From Gallionella capsiferriformans ES-2 (GTDB lineage: Bacteria > Pseudomonadota > Gammaproteobacteria > Burkholderiales > Gallionellaceae): 64,000 bases of DNA. Within the stretch, counting starts at the first letter, position 1, and every line of letters starts with the position of its first letter. Position numbers and translations under genes: made by a program. Shown one piece after another: positions 8,951-17,673 of this stretch. The stretch spans positions 806,001 to 870,000 of the forward strand of contig NC_014394.1 of assembly GCF_000145255.1 (NCBI RefSeq). Reading direction: 5' to 3'. The notes under the pieces are model-generated. The model was given only the letters and a program-made list of their open reading frames with translations. It had not been told where the DNA came from and searched no databases.

Positions 8951-10933
8951 ATGAAACTCGCTTCAATAAGCCAAAGACTGGTGTTACTCGTGATGGTCCC
9001 GCTCGCCGCACTCATTTTTTTAGCGAGTTTTCTGATAATCCAAGCCTATACCTCCTATCAAAACAGCGTTCAAACACACCAGCTCATGAGCCTTTCAGTG
9101 AGCGCAGGAAATTTGATCCACACGCTTCAGATTGAACGGGGGGCCACAGCGGGTTTTCTGCAATCAAAAGGACAAAAGTTCTCGGATGTATTGCCGGATA
9201 TGCGCCAGAAGACGAGTGAACGTTTGGCAGAGCTGAGTAAAGAAGTTGCTATGATTGATTCAGCTCAGATGCCGAAGCTGGTTGATGCGGTATCTCAAGC
9301 GCAAAATAGTCTCAACAGGCTTGCCGAGATACGTCGGCGTGCCAGTGATTTTTCGCTAACCGTCCCGGAGGAAGTGGCGTATTACACGGGAACGATTTCT
9401 CAGTTGATCGATGCAATGGGTGTCGGCGTCGGATCGAATAGCGATGCTTCTGTTTCTCAGCAGATGATCGCTTATCTCAGCTTTCTTCGCGCGAAGGAAA
9501 ATGCCGGGCAGGAGCGGGCATTAGTCACGGCAGTTTTCGCGGCCAACAAGATAACGCCGGCGCAATACCGAACCATCTTGAGCAAGATCAATCATCAGGA
9601 TGCTTATCTGAATGATTTTCGCAGCATCGCTAGTCCGGCGTTGAAGGCTGCACTTGCGAGTGTATTGGCTGGCGCAGCTGAAAAAGAGGTGGCGGCCTAC
9701 CGGGAGATACTTATCAGCAAATCATCTGAAGGAGATTTTGGCGTTGAACCTACGCAATGGTTCAAAACGATCTCGATGAAGATCGATGGGCTGCATGCAA
9801 CCGAAGAGCTGATTACGAACCAAATCAACACGGATGCGGCTGCATTTCAGAACGCCAGCCGGACTCAACTCACTGCCGTCTTGCTTGGCGGGCTGCTTGC
9901 GATTTTAACGACCATCGTAGTGTCCTATTGGGTCGCCAAGAGTATCGGAACGCCGCTCAATGACATGGTGATCTTTACTGAGAAGGCCATTGCAAATAAC
10001 GATTTTTCGGGCAAGGTGCCTGAACGGGGTGCCTCTGAAGTCATTCGTGCCGGTAAAGCGCTGAACCAGCTCATCGATAAATTCCGCAAAATCATCTTGG
10101 AGACCAAACAATCGAGTGAACAAATTACGGCAGCTGCACATGGGTTGGCTGTTTCAAGTAATGAGGTAAGAGAAAATTCTATCGTTCAATCTAGTGCAGC
10201 AGAATCGGTGGCCGCAGCAGTTGAGGAGTCTTCAGTCAGCCTCAGCGAAACAGCTAGCAATGCACAAGCGGCAGCCGAGTTGGTGATCCAAGCTCGTCAG
10301 GATAGCGAGAATGCAGGGAAGATCATGCAGGAGACGGTCATCAAGATGGATGATGTCGCAAAATTGATTCGAGACTCTGGAGATAGTGTGCAGCATCTTG
10401 ATGAGAGCTCAAAAAAGATAGGTAATATCGTTAAAGTGATTAAGGAGATCGCCGATCAGACCAATCTGCTTGCCTTGAATGCGGCGATTGAAGCTGCTCG
10501 TGCGGGTGAGCAAGGTCGCGGCTTTGCTGTGGTTGCAGACGAGGTCAGGAAGCTGGCCGAGCGCACTGGCTCGGCGACGGGGGAGATTGCAGCTTTGATC
10601 AAAGCGATTCAGGATGATATCGGCGGCGCTGTGGTTTCAATGCAACAGGCCAATATGAATGCGGCGTCTAGCTTGGCGCTTGTCAACCAATCTGCGAATG
10701 CACTTCAACAGATTGATCAGGATGATGTCGAGGTCTCCAACGATGTAATGAGTATCTCCAATGCGCTAGCTGAACAGGATGCCGCGATTCGCCAGATTGC
10801 CGTCAATATCGAACAGATCGCCCAAATGACTGAAAGTAACAATAATGTGTCGGTAGCTAACAGTACAACGGCGGCGGAATTGGATATGCTTGCATTGCAA
10901 CTGAGAAATTCCGTTGCTGTGTATAGGGTGTGA
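8951..10933 (+). CDS. Methyl-accepting chemotaxis protein with NIT sensor domain
   Basis: A 660-residue chemoreceptor. Helix TM1 covers about 10-30 and a periplasmic NIT domain about 45-300, with the hallmark [13 protein letters not shown]. Helix TM2 is at about 305-328, followed by HAMP and a signalling domain whose tip reads [27 protein letters not shown] domains are linked to nitrate and nitrite sensing. The location just after norCB-nnrS supports a receptor for nitrogen oxides, although the ligand is not proven. AAGGAGG lies 6 bp before the ATG. It has its own 189-bp upstream region, so it is probably transcribed separately. Confidence 0.93.
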   Translation: MKLASISQRLVLLVMVPLAALIFLASFLIIQAYTSYQNSVQTHQLMSLSVSAGNLIHTLQIERGATAGFLQSKGQKFSDVLPDMRQKTSERLAELSKEVAMIDSAQMPKLVDAVSQAQNSLNRLAEIRRRASDFSLTVPEEVAYYTGTISQLIDAMGVGVGSNSDASVSQQMIAYLSFLRAKENAGQERALVTAVFAANKITPAQYRTILSKINHQDAYLNDFRSIASPALKAALASVLAGAAEKEVAAYREILISKSSEGDFGVEPTQWFKTISMKIDGLHATEELITNQINTDAAAFQNASRTQLTAVLLGGLLAILTTIVVSYWVAKSIGTPLNDMVIFTEKAIANNDFSGKVPERGASEVIRAGKALNQLIDKFRKIILETKQSSEQITAAAHGLAVSSNEVRENSIVQSSAAESVAAAVEESSVSLSETASNAQAAAELVIQARQDSENAGKIMQETVIKMDDVAKLIRDSGDSVQHLDESSKKIGNIVKVIKEIADQTNLLALNAAIEAARAGEQGRGFAVVADEVRKLAERTGSATGEIAALIKAIQDDIGGAVVSMQQANMNAASSLALVNQSANALQQIDQDDVEVSNDVMSISNALAEQDAAIRQIAVNIEQIAQMTESNNNVSVANSTTAAELDMLALQLRNSVAVYRV

Positions 10934-11247
10934 AGCGCCGGATGAGGGGTCGGATGATGCATATGCCGCGCGCAATGCGGTGTTAAGCGCTCGGTGTTGA
11001 GCTGGCTTATGCGGCGGTATCTCGTCTGAGTCGTTACTTTGCGTTAGTTTGAGTTGGGTAAAGTCGCAGGTAGCGGGGCATGCGAACCTTGTTCGTTATC
11101 AAAAAACGTAATCGGCAAAGTCTGTATGAGTTTACTTCACGATAAAATATTGTAAGCGTTAAGATGCACCATATTGATATGGACGGCGAAAGCTAAGTCG
11201 CTTTTGCTGGGTCTCATGTCTATACGTAGAAATATTGGGCAAATTCA
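10934..11247. other. Intergenic region between convergent genes
   Basis: 314 bp between the NIT chemoreceptor and the convergent HD-GYP gene. I see no gene, no strong terminator and no recognised RNA. A partial resemblance of 11073-11090 to the 3' part of GEMM riboswitches was checked and dismissed. Confidence 0.4.
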
Positions 11248-12381
11248 TTATTTTATTTCGGCGAATTTACTGGTTATATCGACTAAATCAGGTAGTCGCT
11301 TTCGAATAGCTTGGATACAGTCTGGATCGAGCTTTCCTTGTCTAACCATTGAAGTTAACTCGTCGATCGCAGAATCCGGACTCCAGGCCTTTTTGTAAGG
11401 TCGAACGCTGGTTAGTGCATCGTAAATGTCAGATGCCGTGACAATGCGTGCCTCGATGGGGATTTCATCACCGCGCAAGCCATGGGGATAACCAGACCCA
11501 TCAAGAAACTCATGGTGGCAGCCAATAATATTTTTCAAAATTATGGAATCGGGTAGGTGAGTCAGCGCAAAACCTCCCAGGATTTTTTCAACCAGCTCGA
11601 CGCCTTTGGTGACATGCCCCTTCATAATAGTTATTTCTGCTTCATCAAACTTTCCTGGTTTTAAAAGTATCTTGTCAGGGATGCCAATTTTGCCAATATC
11701 ATGCAATGGTGCGAACAGATATAAATGCTCTATAAATTCATCACTCAAATTATGTGATTCCGCCAGTTCAAGTGCAATTATTCTGGCGAATCTGGCCATG
11801 CGCTCAAGATGTGCCCCCGTTTCAAAATCACGAAGATTTGATATTTCTCTAGCTACTTTAGCTGATGTGACAATTGATCTTACCGCCGAGATTTCCTCTG
11901 AAATTATCATGTTGATCAAGCTTGAGTACATAAGAAGATCGCGTTGTATTTTTGAGCTGAAAGCCGCAGACTTAACTGAATCAAAGAAAATCATTCCGAG
12001 AAAGTGTCCGTTATCATAAATTGGCACAGTAAACGATGAATAATACCCTTGTTTTAGTAGCCAGTCAGAATGCGGTGATGAGGCAATTATGCTATCCGGA
12101 ATATCATCAATGACCCGATATACTCCCTCTTTGGCAAGTCGGTTTAAAGTGTAGCAGTCTGATAGCTTAAACTCGTACTTTTCAATTGGATATCCTTGGC
12201 GCGTGCTGTTGATAAAAGTCTTAAGCATATCCGATTTTTCATCATACATTGCGACAGCGATACGATCCAAATCGTTAAAGTTTTTCATGAGGCTATCATG
12301 TATTATTCTTAATTTATCACTCGTTGAATTTGACGATTCAAGGAAAATATTTTGTGGGTTATTTAATTGAGGTAAGGGCAT
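11248..12381 (-). CDS. GAF-HD-GYP c-di-GMP phosphodiesterase
   Basis: A cytoplasmic protein of about 377 residues. A GAF-like domain (about 20-170) precedes an HD-GYP domain (about 180-360). All hallmark elements are present: the HLERMARF entry helix, HDIGKIGIPD, the HH pair, and DGSGYPHGLRGDEIP with the GYP triplet. It should hydrolyse c-di-GMP and oppose the cyclase upstream in the window. I prefer the ATG at 12381; an in-frame TTG lies 36 bp further upstream and neither has a clear ribosome site. The gene is more AT-rich than its surroundings, which hints at transfer. Confidence 0.88.
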   Translation of the reverse strand: MPLPQLNNPQNIFLESSNSTSDKLRIIHDSLMKNFNDLDRIAVAMYDEKSDMLKTFINSTRQGYPIEKYEFKLSDCYTLNRLAKEGVYRVIDDIPDSIIASSPHSDWLLKQGYYSSFTVPIYDNGHFLGMIFFDSVKSAAFSSKIQRDLLMYSSLINMIISEEISAVRSIVTSAKVAREISNLRDFETGAHLERMARFARIIALELAESHNLSDEFIEHLYLFAPLHDIGKIGIPDKILLKPGKFDEAEITIMKGHVTKGVELVEKILGGFALTHLPDSIILKNIIGCHHEFLDGSGYPHGLRGDEIPIEARIVTASDIYDALTSVRPYKKAWSPDSAIDELTSMVRQGKLDPDCIQAIRKRLPDLVDITSKFAEIK

Positions 12382-12767
12382 AATTTTAAGTATCTGTAAT
12401 AAATTTTGATGGTACAAATCGATAATTTAAATAGTTATGAAAAATTGTATAACTATTTTATTAACTACTCGCCTAAAATAATTTCAGGTGTAATCTAATA
12501 ACAACATGTTATTAATTTAACGGTAGATTATATTTTGTAGTACATACAAGTAGGCTGATTTATAAGTCAGTACAATATGGTTAAGTTTGAGGCTATAAAA
12601 TTGTATTTTTGTTATCTAGTGATGCTAACAAGCATATCAAATTAAATTTTTATTCTCTTTTACTAAGGGAAATTTATGCTGAATCTAATGTGGTGCACCG
12701 CGGATAATTGAATTGATGTAAATTGCGATCTGCTAAACCAATTTAACGTGTCCTATATGTTAAAAAA
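12382..12767. other. AT-rich intergenic region with a compound palindrome
   Basis: 386 bp between two same-strand HD-GYP genes, very AT-rich and without a credible ORF. It contains TAATAACA (12496-12503) facing TGTTATTA (12507-12514), nested inside TAATCTA (12491-12497) and TAGATTA (12524-12530). This could be an operator for the downstream gene or an RNA hairpin. Confidence 0.5.
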
Positions 12768-13985
12768 TCACAGAGTGCTCTGCTGATTGTATGATGGAAA
12801 AGCATACCCTTCGTTTCGGAACAGCCTTTCACATATTTCAACAGATTGAGAGTGGTAACGAGTTTCCTTAAAACGATTTAATTCATTAAACGCCTGATCA
12901 ATACTATATGCGCGTCGAAATTGACGATGTGAAGTCATTGCTTCTAAGGCGTCGCACACATGAAGAATCTTCGATTCCAGTAATAATTCGTCCCCTTTGA
13001 GTCCGTTCGGATAACCACTGCCATCGATATGCTCATGGTGTTGGAGAATAATCTCAGCGATTGACGAAGGTAATTGGAAGTCTTTGAGTATTTTGTGACC
13101 AGCATCTACATGCAACTTAACGAGATCGAACTCTTCAGGGGTTAGTTTTTGAGGTGCGGAGATTATTTCTCTCGGTATCTGAATTTGTCCTACATCATGA
13201 AGGATGGCTGCTATTTTTAACTCCTCTAGGCGGTTTGAATCCAGCCCCATAGCCTTGCCAACTTTCACTGCCAGGTCTGCAACACGTTGCTCATGACCGG
13301 TTGTGGATAGATCGTGTATTGCGGTTGATAATGCGGACAGCCCAGTCCTCATGGCTGAAAACAACTGCTCAGTTCGATCACTCCCGTTTTTTTGCCCACG
13401 TGTTCTATCGTCTTGTATTTTTAATAACCAGCCAAACAGGCACATGGCATTGAACTGGATTAAGAATAAATTTAATCCATTGTCCTTAAACAAAATCAAT
13501 CCTGCATTGGGTGATTGGCTGAATAGTATTGATGTTGATTCTCCAATTCCAACTGCAGCACCGATTAGTGCAACATGTAAAAAATTTATTCTATTGGAAT
13601 TATTAACGAAAATTTTTATTACGAGCAGTGCTAGGAAATAATCGAAAATTAACCCAATTGATCCTGCTATGGAGGTTATTCCCCCTATCCCGATGTGCAA
13701 TAGTAATTCAGACAGTGTGGTTATTGCACCAATAAAAGGCCCGCCAAATAATAAGGCTAGACCAATTCCGACCCCGCGTAAATCAACAAAAATATCACCT
13801 ATAATGATGTGTTCATGGAAGATAATAAAAGAACTTCCCAGAATGATAAGTATGGTATTTAGAATAAATTTATTGTATTTATCAGTTAAATTAAGTTTAA
13901 ACTTTAGTTCTAATATAACGATTAAAATTAATATATAAATAGTTGTATTGTTAGATGATAATACTGCGATAGGGTTGTTAATCAC
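12768..13985 (-). CDS. Membrane-bound HD-GYP protein with 5TMR-LYT-type sensor
   Basis: 405 residues. The first 185 form about six membrane helices. They include DLRGVGIGLALLFGGPFIG, typical of the 5TMR_LYT sensor module of LytS-like proteins. An HD-GYP domain follows (about 205-395) with HDVGQIQIP, HHEHIDGSGYPNGLKGDE and the GYP triplet. The usual Lys of HDxGK is Gln here, but the metal-binding His and Asp remain, so phosphodiesterase activity is plausible. The start is GTG, supported by AAGGA 7 bp upstream. The gene is the most AT-rich in the first 20 kb, suggesting recent acquisition. Confidence 0.87.
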   Translation of the reverse strand: MINNPIAVLSSNNTTIYILILIVILELKFKLNLTDKYNKFILNTILIILGSSFIIFHEHIIIGDIFVDLRGVGIGLALLFGGPFIGAITTLSELLLHIGIGGITSIAGSIGLIFDYFLALLVIKIFVNNSNRINFLHVALIGAAVGIGESTSILFSQSPNAGLILFKDNGLNLFLIQFNAMCLFGWLLKIQDDRTRGQKNGSDRTEQLFSAMRTGLSALSTAIHDLSTTGHEQRVADLAVKVGKAMGLDSNRLEELKIAAILHDVGQIQIPREIISAPQKLTPEEFDLVKLHVDAGHKILKDFQLPSSIAEIILQHHEHIDGSGYPNGLKGDELLLESKILHVCDALEAMTSHRQFRRAYSIDQAFNELNRFKETRYHSQSVEICERLFRNEGYAFPSYNQQSTL

Positions 13986-14067
13986 AATAGCTTCCTTGCC
14001 GTTTAATTTAATTTTTTAATTGAATTAAAAATTGTAGAATTAGATGGTCCTACCACGATGCCATAAC

Positions 14068-16122
14068 TTAAATTTTAAAGTGTGCAACTGATAGCTGAAG
14101 ATCTCTTGAAAAACTCGACAATTTTTCTGCGGTACGATCTACGCTTCCGACTGCAGCACGATTATCTTCTGCTATTTGCGCAACTTTTTCGACATTTGAT
14201 GCTATGTTCTGACCCGCTGCCGCTTGTTCTTTAAGTGAGTACAAAATGTCCTTGATTCCTGCAAGTACATGACTGGCACCTGCATTGATTTCGACTATGG
14301 ATTCGCCCGCTTTTGTCGTCAGCGCTGCACCGGATTCCATTTTTCCTATAACGACACTCATTTCGTCCACGGCGTGTTCGGCTGTTTCTCTAAAATTGTC
14401 GATCATTAACTGTATTTCCTGCGTGGCGGATGAGGTCTGGTCGGCGAGTTTGTGAACCTCATCGGCAACCACGGAAAATCCCCTGCCGTGGTCGCCAGCT
14501 CGTGCAGCTTCGATAGCTGCGTTGAGTGCAAGCAGATTTGTCTGGGCTGCAATTGCTTTGATTATGTTGACAATATCCTGAACTTGCGCCGATTTTTCGC
14601 CAAGTTCCCGTATGGTCTCGGCGACACCGTGTATTGAAGTGTTTGTCTCCTCGATGCTGTGTACGGCTTGCTCAACGACCTGTTTGCCATTGTCGGCCAG
14701 TCGCTTTGAACTAACGGAGATATCCATGACTTCTTGGGCATTGCTGGCTATTTGGTCCATTCTGACACTCATCTGCTCAACAGCGGCTGCCATGCTGCTA
14801 GATGCATCAGACTGTGTTAGTGAGGCATCGCTCAGTTTTTCGACCGCATTATTCAGGCGGGCGGAGCGTTCTTTCACTTGACTGGCCGCTGCGGTGATCT
14901 GGTCAATCACCGAACCTACCAAGACTTTGGTCGATTGCACCGAGCATAGGATATTGCCCATTTCGTCCCGCCCGTTGATGGCGGTGTGGTTAGACATATC
15001 GCTATTTCCATTAACCAGATTTTCTAAGTGTCCGTTAATGGATCGTACCGGCGTTGAGACATATCGGCTCACAGCCCATCGGATGAAAAAGAACAGGAAT
15101 ACCTGCGCGAATACTTGTCCGGCAAATAACTTTGCGATGAATAGGTAGAACGCCTGATACTCTTCATCCAGATTGATGCGTAAGTCGGCTGCCCCAAGTA
15201 TCGTTCCTTCTGGCGCCTCATGGCAGCTTAAACAGTCGGTTCCGCCATGTGCGCGACTGCCGGCGTAAGGAATGATGGCATGTAGTACGGCACCTCCACC
15301 GGTACGATCAATCGCGAAGTAAGATTGACCGTGCAGCAGCGTCTGACGCTGGATATCGTTCTGTATCTGCTCTTCAGGAAGCCCCGCGCCATACTGTTTG
15401 TTTACATGGTTGGAGCGTATTAACTGTAAGGCCAGCAGATCATTCGATTCAGATATTTTATGGAGCATCAGTTTGCGCGTTTCCGGATCACCGATTTGTC
15501 CGGTGACCATCATCAAGTTTGCGCTGTCCAGCATTTCATTCGCGATACTCTCTGCTGCATGGTGGGCGTTGTGGTGCAGCTGATCGTCCATGTTCACAGC
15601 GGTGGTAAGTGCAGAGAGGATGAGAAACACGAATAGCACAGGCTGTATCAGTAGCTGCAGTTTCGCATGCAAGGGAAGGTTGCCGAAATAGTTGCGCCCA
15701 TCCTGTTTATGCGCGCGCGGTGGCTTGCCGCGATACAGATGCTCTGCCGCTTCAACTTCTTGGCGAGTTGGTTTCTTGCGTAGTGAAATATAGCCGATAA
15801 TATTGCCATTTTCTTTGATAGGCGAGACGGAAGCCTTTACCCAGTAATGGTCGCCACCCTTAGCGCGATTTTTTACGATACCGGACCAAGGATATCCTGC
15901 CTTCACCGTTCCCCAGAGATTTTCGAATGCCCATTCCGGCATGTCTGGATGGCGAACTACGTTATGGTTGTGTCCCAGCAATTCTTCACCTGAGAATCCG
16001 CTGATATCGATGAAAGAATCATTCGCATAGGTAATGAGGCCTTTGGTATCAGTTTTAGTGATGAACACCATTGTTTCGCTGTAATTAATCTCGCGTTGAG
16101 TGACGGGAAGGTTCTTTTTCAT
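14068..16122 (-). CDS. Aer-like PAS chemoreceptor with periplasmic heme c motif
   Basis: A 684-residue chemoreceptor. An N-terminal cytoplasmic PAS domain (10-120) carries the Aer-type [14 protein letters not shown] motif. TM1 (155-176) leads to a periplasmic region of about 150 residues with CLSCH at 297-301, a covalent heme c motif. TM2 (326-348), HAMP and a full signalling domain follow, the tip including [24 protein letters not shown]. It could read redox state or gases on both sides of the membrane. Its ATG overlaps the stop of the small gene upstream (ATGA), so it is translated with it and with the HTH-receiver regulator. Confidence 0.92.
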   Translation of the reverse strand: MKKNLPVTQREINYSETMVFITKTDTKGLITYANDSFIDISGFSGEELLGHNHNVVRHPDMPEWAFENLWGTVKAGYPWSGIVKNRAKGGDHYWVKASVSPIKENGNIIGYISLRKKPTRQEVEAAEHLYRGKPPRAHKQDGRNYFGNLPLHAKLQLLIQPVLFVFLILSALTTAVNMDDQLHHNAHHAAESIANEMLDSANLMMVTGQIGDPETRKLMLHKISESNDLLALQLIRSNHVNKQYGAGLPEEQIQNDIQRQTLLHGQSYFAIDRTGGGAVLHAIIPYAGSRAHGGTDCLSCHEAPEGTILGAADLRINLDEEYQAFYLFIAKLFAGQVFAQVFLFFFIRWAVSRYVSTPVRSINGHLENLVNGNSDMSNHTAINGRDEMGNILCSVQSTKVLVGSVIDQITAAASQVKERSARLNNAVEKLSDASLTQSDASSSMAAAVEQMSVRMDQIASNAQEVMDISVSSKRLADNGKQVVEQAVHSIEETNTSIHGVAETIRELGEKSAQVQDIVNIIKAIAAQTNLLALNAAIEAARAGDHGRGFSVVADEVHKLADQTSSATQEIQLMIDNFRETAEHAVDEMSVVIGKMESGAALTTKAGESIVEINAGASHVLAGIKDILYSLKEQAAAGQNIASNVEKVAQIAEDNRAAVGSVDRTAEKLSSFSRDLQLSVAHFKI

Positions 16123-16406
16123 GCTGCAAGTGCCTTATTTGTAGTTATAGCGGCCAGCGGAAAGGGGGCTTGCTTACTGGTCTTAAATACTGCTGCATCG
16201 CGAATCGACTTTGGGGGCGCGACGGTTTTTTGAAAATTAGCGCAGGTGGTGACGGTGATCAGTGTGATGTCGGTCGCCGACCAGTCGTCTAGCTGCCAAA
16301 TGGCGTTCCGACCCGGTGGCTGATCTTCAAGTGGGGCAGTGAGGATTCCAACGGCAGCGTAATCATTCGGGTAGCTGATTGAGGTGGTCTGTGTTGCATC
16401 AAGCAC
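16119..16406 (-). CDS. Small protein of unknown function coupled to the heme chemoreceptor
   Basis: About 95 residues. No ATG exists in the frame. A GTG at 16406 has GGAG 7 bp upstream and overlaps the stop of the HTH-receiver gene; an in-frame TTG at 16433 is the alternative. The other end overlaps the chemoreceptor start by 4 bp. This double overlap argues that it is a real gene. I recognise no domain; it has no membrane segment and one Cys. It may be a cytoplasmic partner of the receptor or regulator, but the sequence alone gives no function. Confidence 0.6.
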   Translation of the reverse strand: MLDATQTTSISYPNDYAAVGILTAPLEDQPPGRNAIWQLDDWSATDITLITVTTCANFQKTVAPPKSIRDAAVFKTSKQAPFPLAAITTNKALAA

Positions 16407-16995
16407 GACTGACTCCCAGTCTTTGATTGGCAATTTCTTGAATCCGAGCTTGAATCATCCCGAACGGGGCGGGCTTGAGGAATACAGATATGCCGTCTGG
16501 AACGCCCCCCATCTCCTGAAGACGGACGGCATCAAGACCTGTTACTACGATAATCTCGCTATCGTCGCATGCATGTTCCTCGCGTAGTTTGTGCAACATC
16601 ATAATGCCGTCCATTCCCGGTATATCGATGTCGGTGATGATGATGTTCGGTTGGCTGGCGCCGATCGCAACTAGCGCGGCAAAACCGTCGTGTACGATTT
16701 TTAAATCAATCGGCAATTTCCAGCTTTTGATGGTCGCTTCATATAGCTTGCAGAGCGAAAGATTATCCTCGACGACTAAGATGCTGATCAGTGCATGCGT
16801 GTCTGCGACATTAGCTGCTGGCTGGACGTCACGTTTATGCAGCAGGCAATCGACGGATTCCTTCAGTACACGGCGATGCCCCCCGGGTGTTTTCCAAGCC
16901 AGCAAACTGCCGCTTTCAACCCATAGTTGCACGGTACGCAAGGATACGCCCAGTAATTTGGCTGCATCTTGTGTGGTGTAAACATCTTGTTGCAT
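16399..16995 (-). CDS. HTH-receiver regulator (excisionase-type HTH fused to REC)
   Basis: 198 residues. The N-terminal 55 residues form a MerR/excisionase-type helix-turn-helix (TTQDAAKLLGVSLRTVQLWV, then TPGGHRR as wing). Residues 70-190 form a receiver domain with VVEDN, the phospho-acceptor Asp in ITDIDIPGMDG, the VVTG Thr and FLKPA Lys. The DNA-binding domain therefore comes first, the reverse of most response regulators. The gene leads an operon with the small unknown protein and the heme chemoreceptor. Tandem TATCAT repeats 47-72 bp upstream of the start are good candidates for its own binding site. Confidence 0.9.
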   Translation of the reverse strand: MQQDVYTTQDAAKLLGVSLRTVQLWVESGSLLAWKTPGGHRRVLKESVDCLLHKRDVQPAANVADTHALISILVVEDNLSLCKLYEATIKSWKLPIDLKIVHDGFAALVAIGASQPNIIITDIDIPGMDGIMMLHKLREEHACDDSEIIVVTGLDAVRLQEMGGVPDGISVFLKPAPFGMIQARIQEIANQRLGVSRA

Positions 16996-17029
16996 AGCGT
17001 ACCCCGTAATTCGACTGGATTTTCAGAAA

Positions 17030-17067
17030 TATGATAATTTGTATCATTATTATCATTTTTATCATAT
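17030..17067. promoter_or_regulatory. Tandem TATCAT repeats, candidate operator
   Basis: Three direct copies of TATCAT begin at 17042, 17051 and 17060, exactly 9 bp apart. An inverted copy (ATGATA) lies at 17031-17036. They sit just upstream of the HTH-receiver gene and are likely its autoregulatory operator; this is inferred from position and spacing. Confidence 0.6.
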
Positions 17068-17370
17068 TGTCAATATGGCCGCAGAAAAGGGCAGTGGAGT
17101 GGCGCACAGGCTGGCGTAAAAAATAGTGGCTGTTCAATGGGGGGCGACTGGTTAACCCTGTACGATGATGGACAACACCACCCATGTGTTGAGTCGAGCA
17201 TGTGAACTGGGGACGGTTTGCACAAATGAGTGGTAGAGGAGCCGCCATCAGCCAGCGTGCAGCCTATTTTCGCCCGACTCTGGTGCATCGGCATCAGGTG
17301 CCGCACCATTTTTGGGTGCTTGGCAGCGATCTGCGCAGAAAAACAACCGTGTTTACGGCGATGCAAACTG
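17068..17370. other. Intergenic region upstream of the guanidine operon
   Basis: About 300 bp with no convincing gene. The right part (17282-17319) has four GGTGC or GCACC half-sites resembling NtrC sites, about 50-90 bp before the sigma54-type promoter. The inverted pair GCACC/GGTGC (17303-17319) is spaced 2 bp wider than the classical NtrC site. Confidence 0.4.
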
Positions 17371-17386
17371 TGGCATGCTTTATGCT
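17371..17386 (+). promoter_or_regulatory. Sigma54-type (-24/-12) promoter
   Basis: TGGCATGCTTTATGCT matches 10 of 12 informative positions of the sigma54 consensus (TGGCACG-N4-TTGCW). The invariant GG and GC are 12 bp apart as required. A start about 12 bp later would place the riboswitch aptamer near the 5' end of the RNA. NtrC-type nitrogen control is the natural inference for a guanidine operon. Confidence 0.6.
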
Positions 17387-17429
17387 TTAATTATTGCGAG
17401 GGTGTCGATCCGATAGGTCGGCCACTTGC

Positions 17430-17540
17430 AGAAGAACTAGGGTTCCGACTGCCAATTAAATTTTGGCAGTGTCTGGTCCGAGAGTTCTCGGTCTTGTCGA
17501 TGATAAGACTTCACGGAGGGATAAAAGCCCGGGAGGTTGT
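17430..17540 (+). ncRNA. Guanidine-I riboswitch (ykkC-yxkD)
   Basis: The conserved blocks occur in order with normal spacing: CTAGGGTTCCG (17437-17447), a variable hairpin, CTGGTCCGAGAG (17473-17484), a second variable hairpin, then ACGGAGGGATAAAAGCCCGGGAG (17513-17535). This is close to the Rfam ykkC/guanidine-I consensus. The RNA binds guanidinium and normally turns genes on by preventing a terminator. It precedes an ABC transporter and carboxylase operon, the classic context. Confidence 0.95.
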
Positions 17541-17578
17541 GACCAATTTTTATTGGCACCCTCTCGGGCTATTTCATT
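17526..17578 (+). terminator. Riboswitch-controlled terminator hairpin
   Basis: AGCCCGGGAGG (17526-17536) pairs with CCCTCTCGGGCT (17559-17570), and an inner hairpin is formed by CCAAT and ATTGG. The left arm is the conserved 3' end of the aptamer, so guanidine binding and terminator formation exclude each other. The U tract is weak (ATTTCATTT). Confidence 0.85.
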
Positions 17579-17592
17579 TCAGGAGTCAAATT

Positions 17593-17673
17593 ATGTCGTC
17601 AAAACAATTGGTTGAATCGCAATTAGTATCATATAGGCACTTTGCAGACAACAACGAGGTGCCCAATGTCTAG
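17593..17673 (+). CDS. Short leader ORF coupled to the ABC permease
   Basis: An ATG with a strong AGGAG 7 bp upstream opens a 26-codon frame (starting MSSKQLVESQ) that ends in TAG at 17671-17673. Its last 8 bases overlap the permease start codon region (permease ATG at 17666). It lies after the riboswitch terminator, so it is read only when the operon is on. It may simply raise initiation at the permease through translational coupling. No known peptide is recognised; the ribosome site and overlap are what support it. Confidence 0.5.
   Translation: MSSKQLVESQLVSYRHFADNNEVPNV

Noticed and set aside
11040..11130. Possible c-di-GMP (GEMM) riboswitch
   Set aside because: Only a short GGTAGCGGGG-like stretch is present; the conserved aptamer core is missing.
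17230..17673. Rightward ORF of 147 codons over the riboswitch
   Set aside because: It runs through the promoter, aptamer and terminator. Only its last 26 codons have a ribosome site and are kept as the leader ORF.
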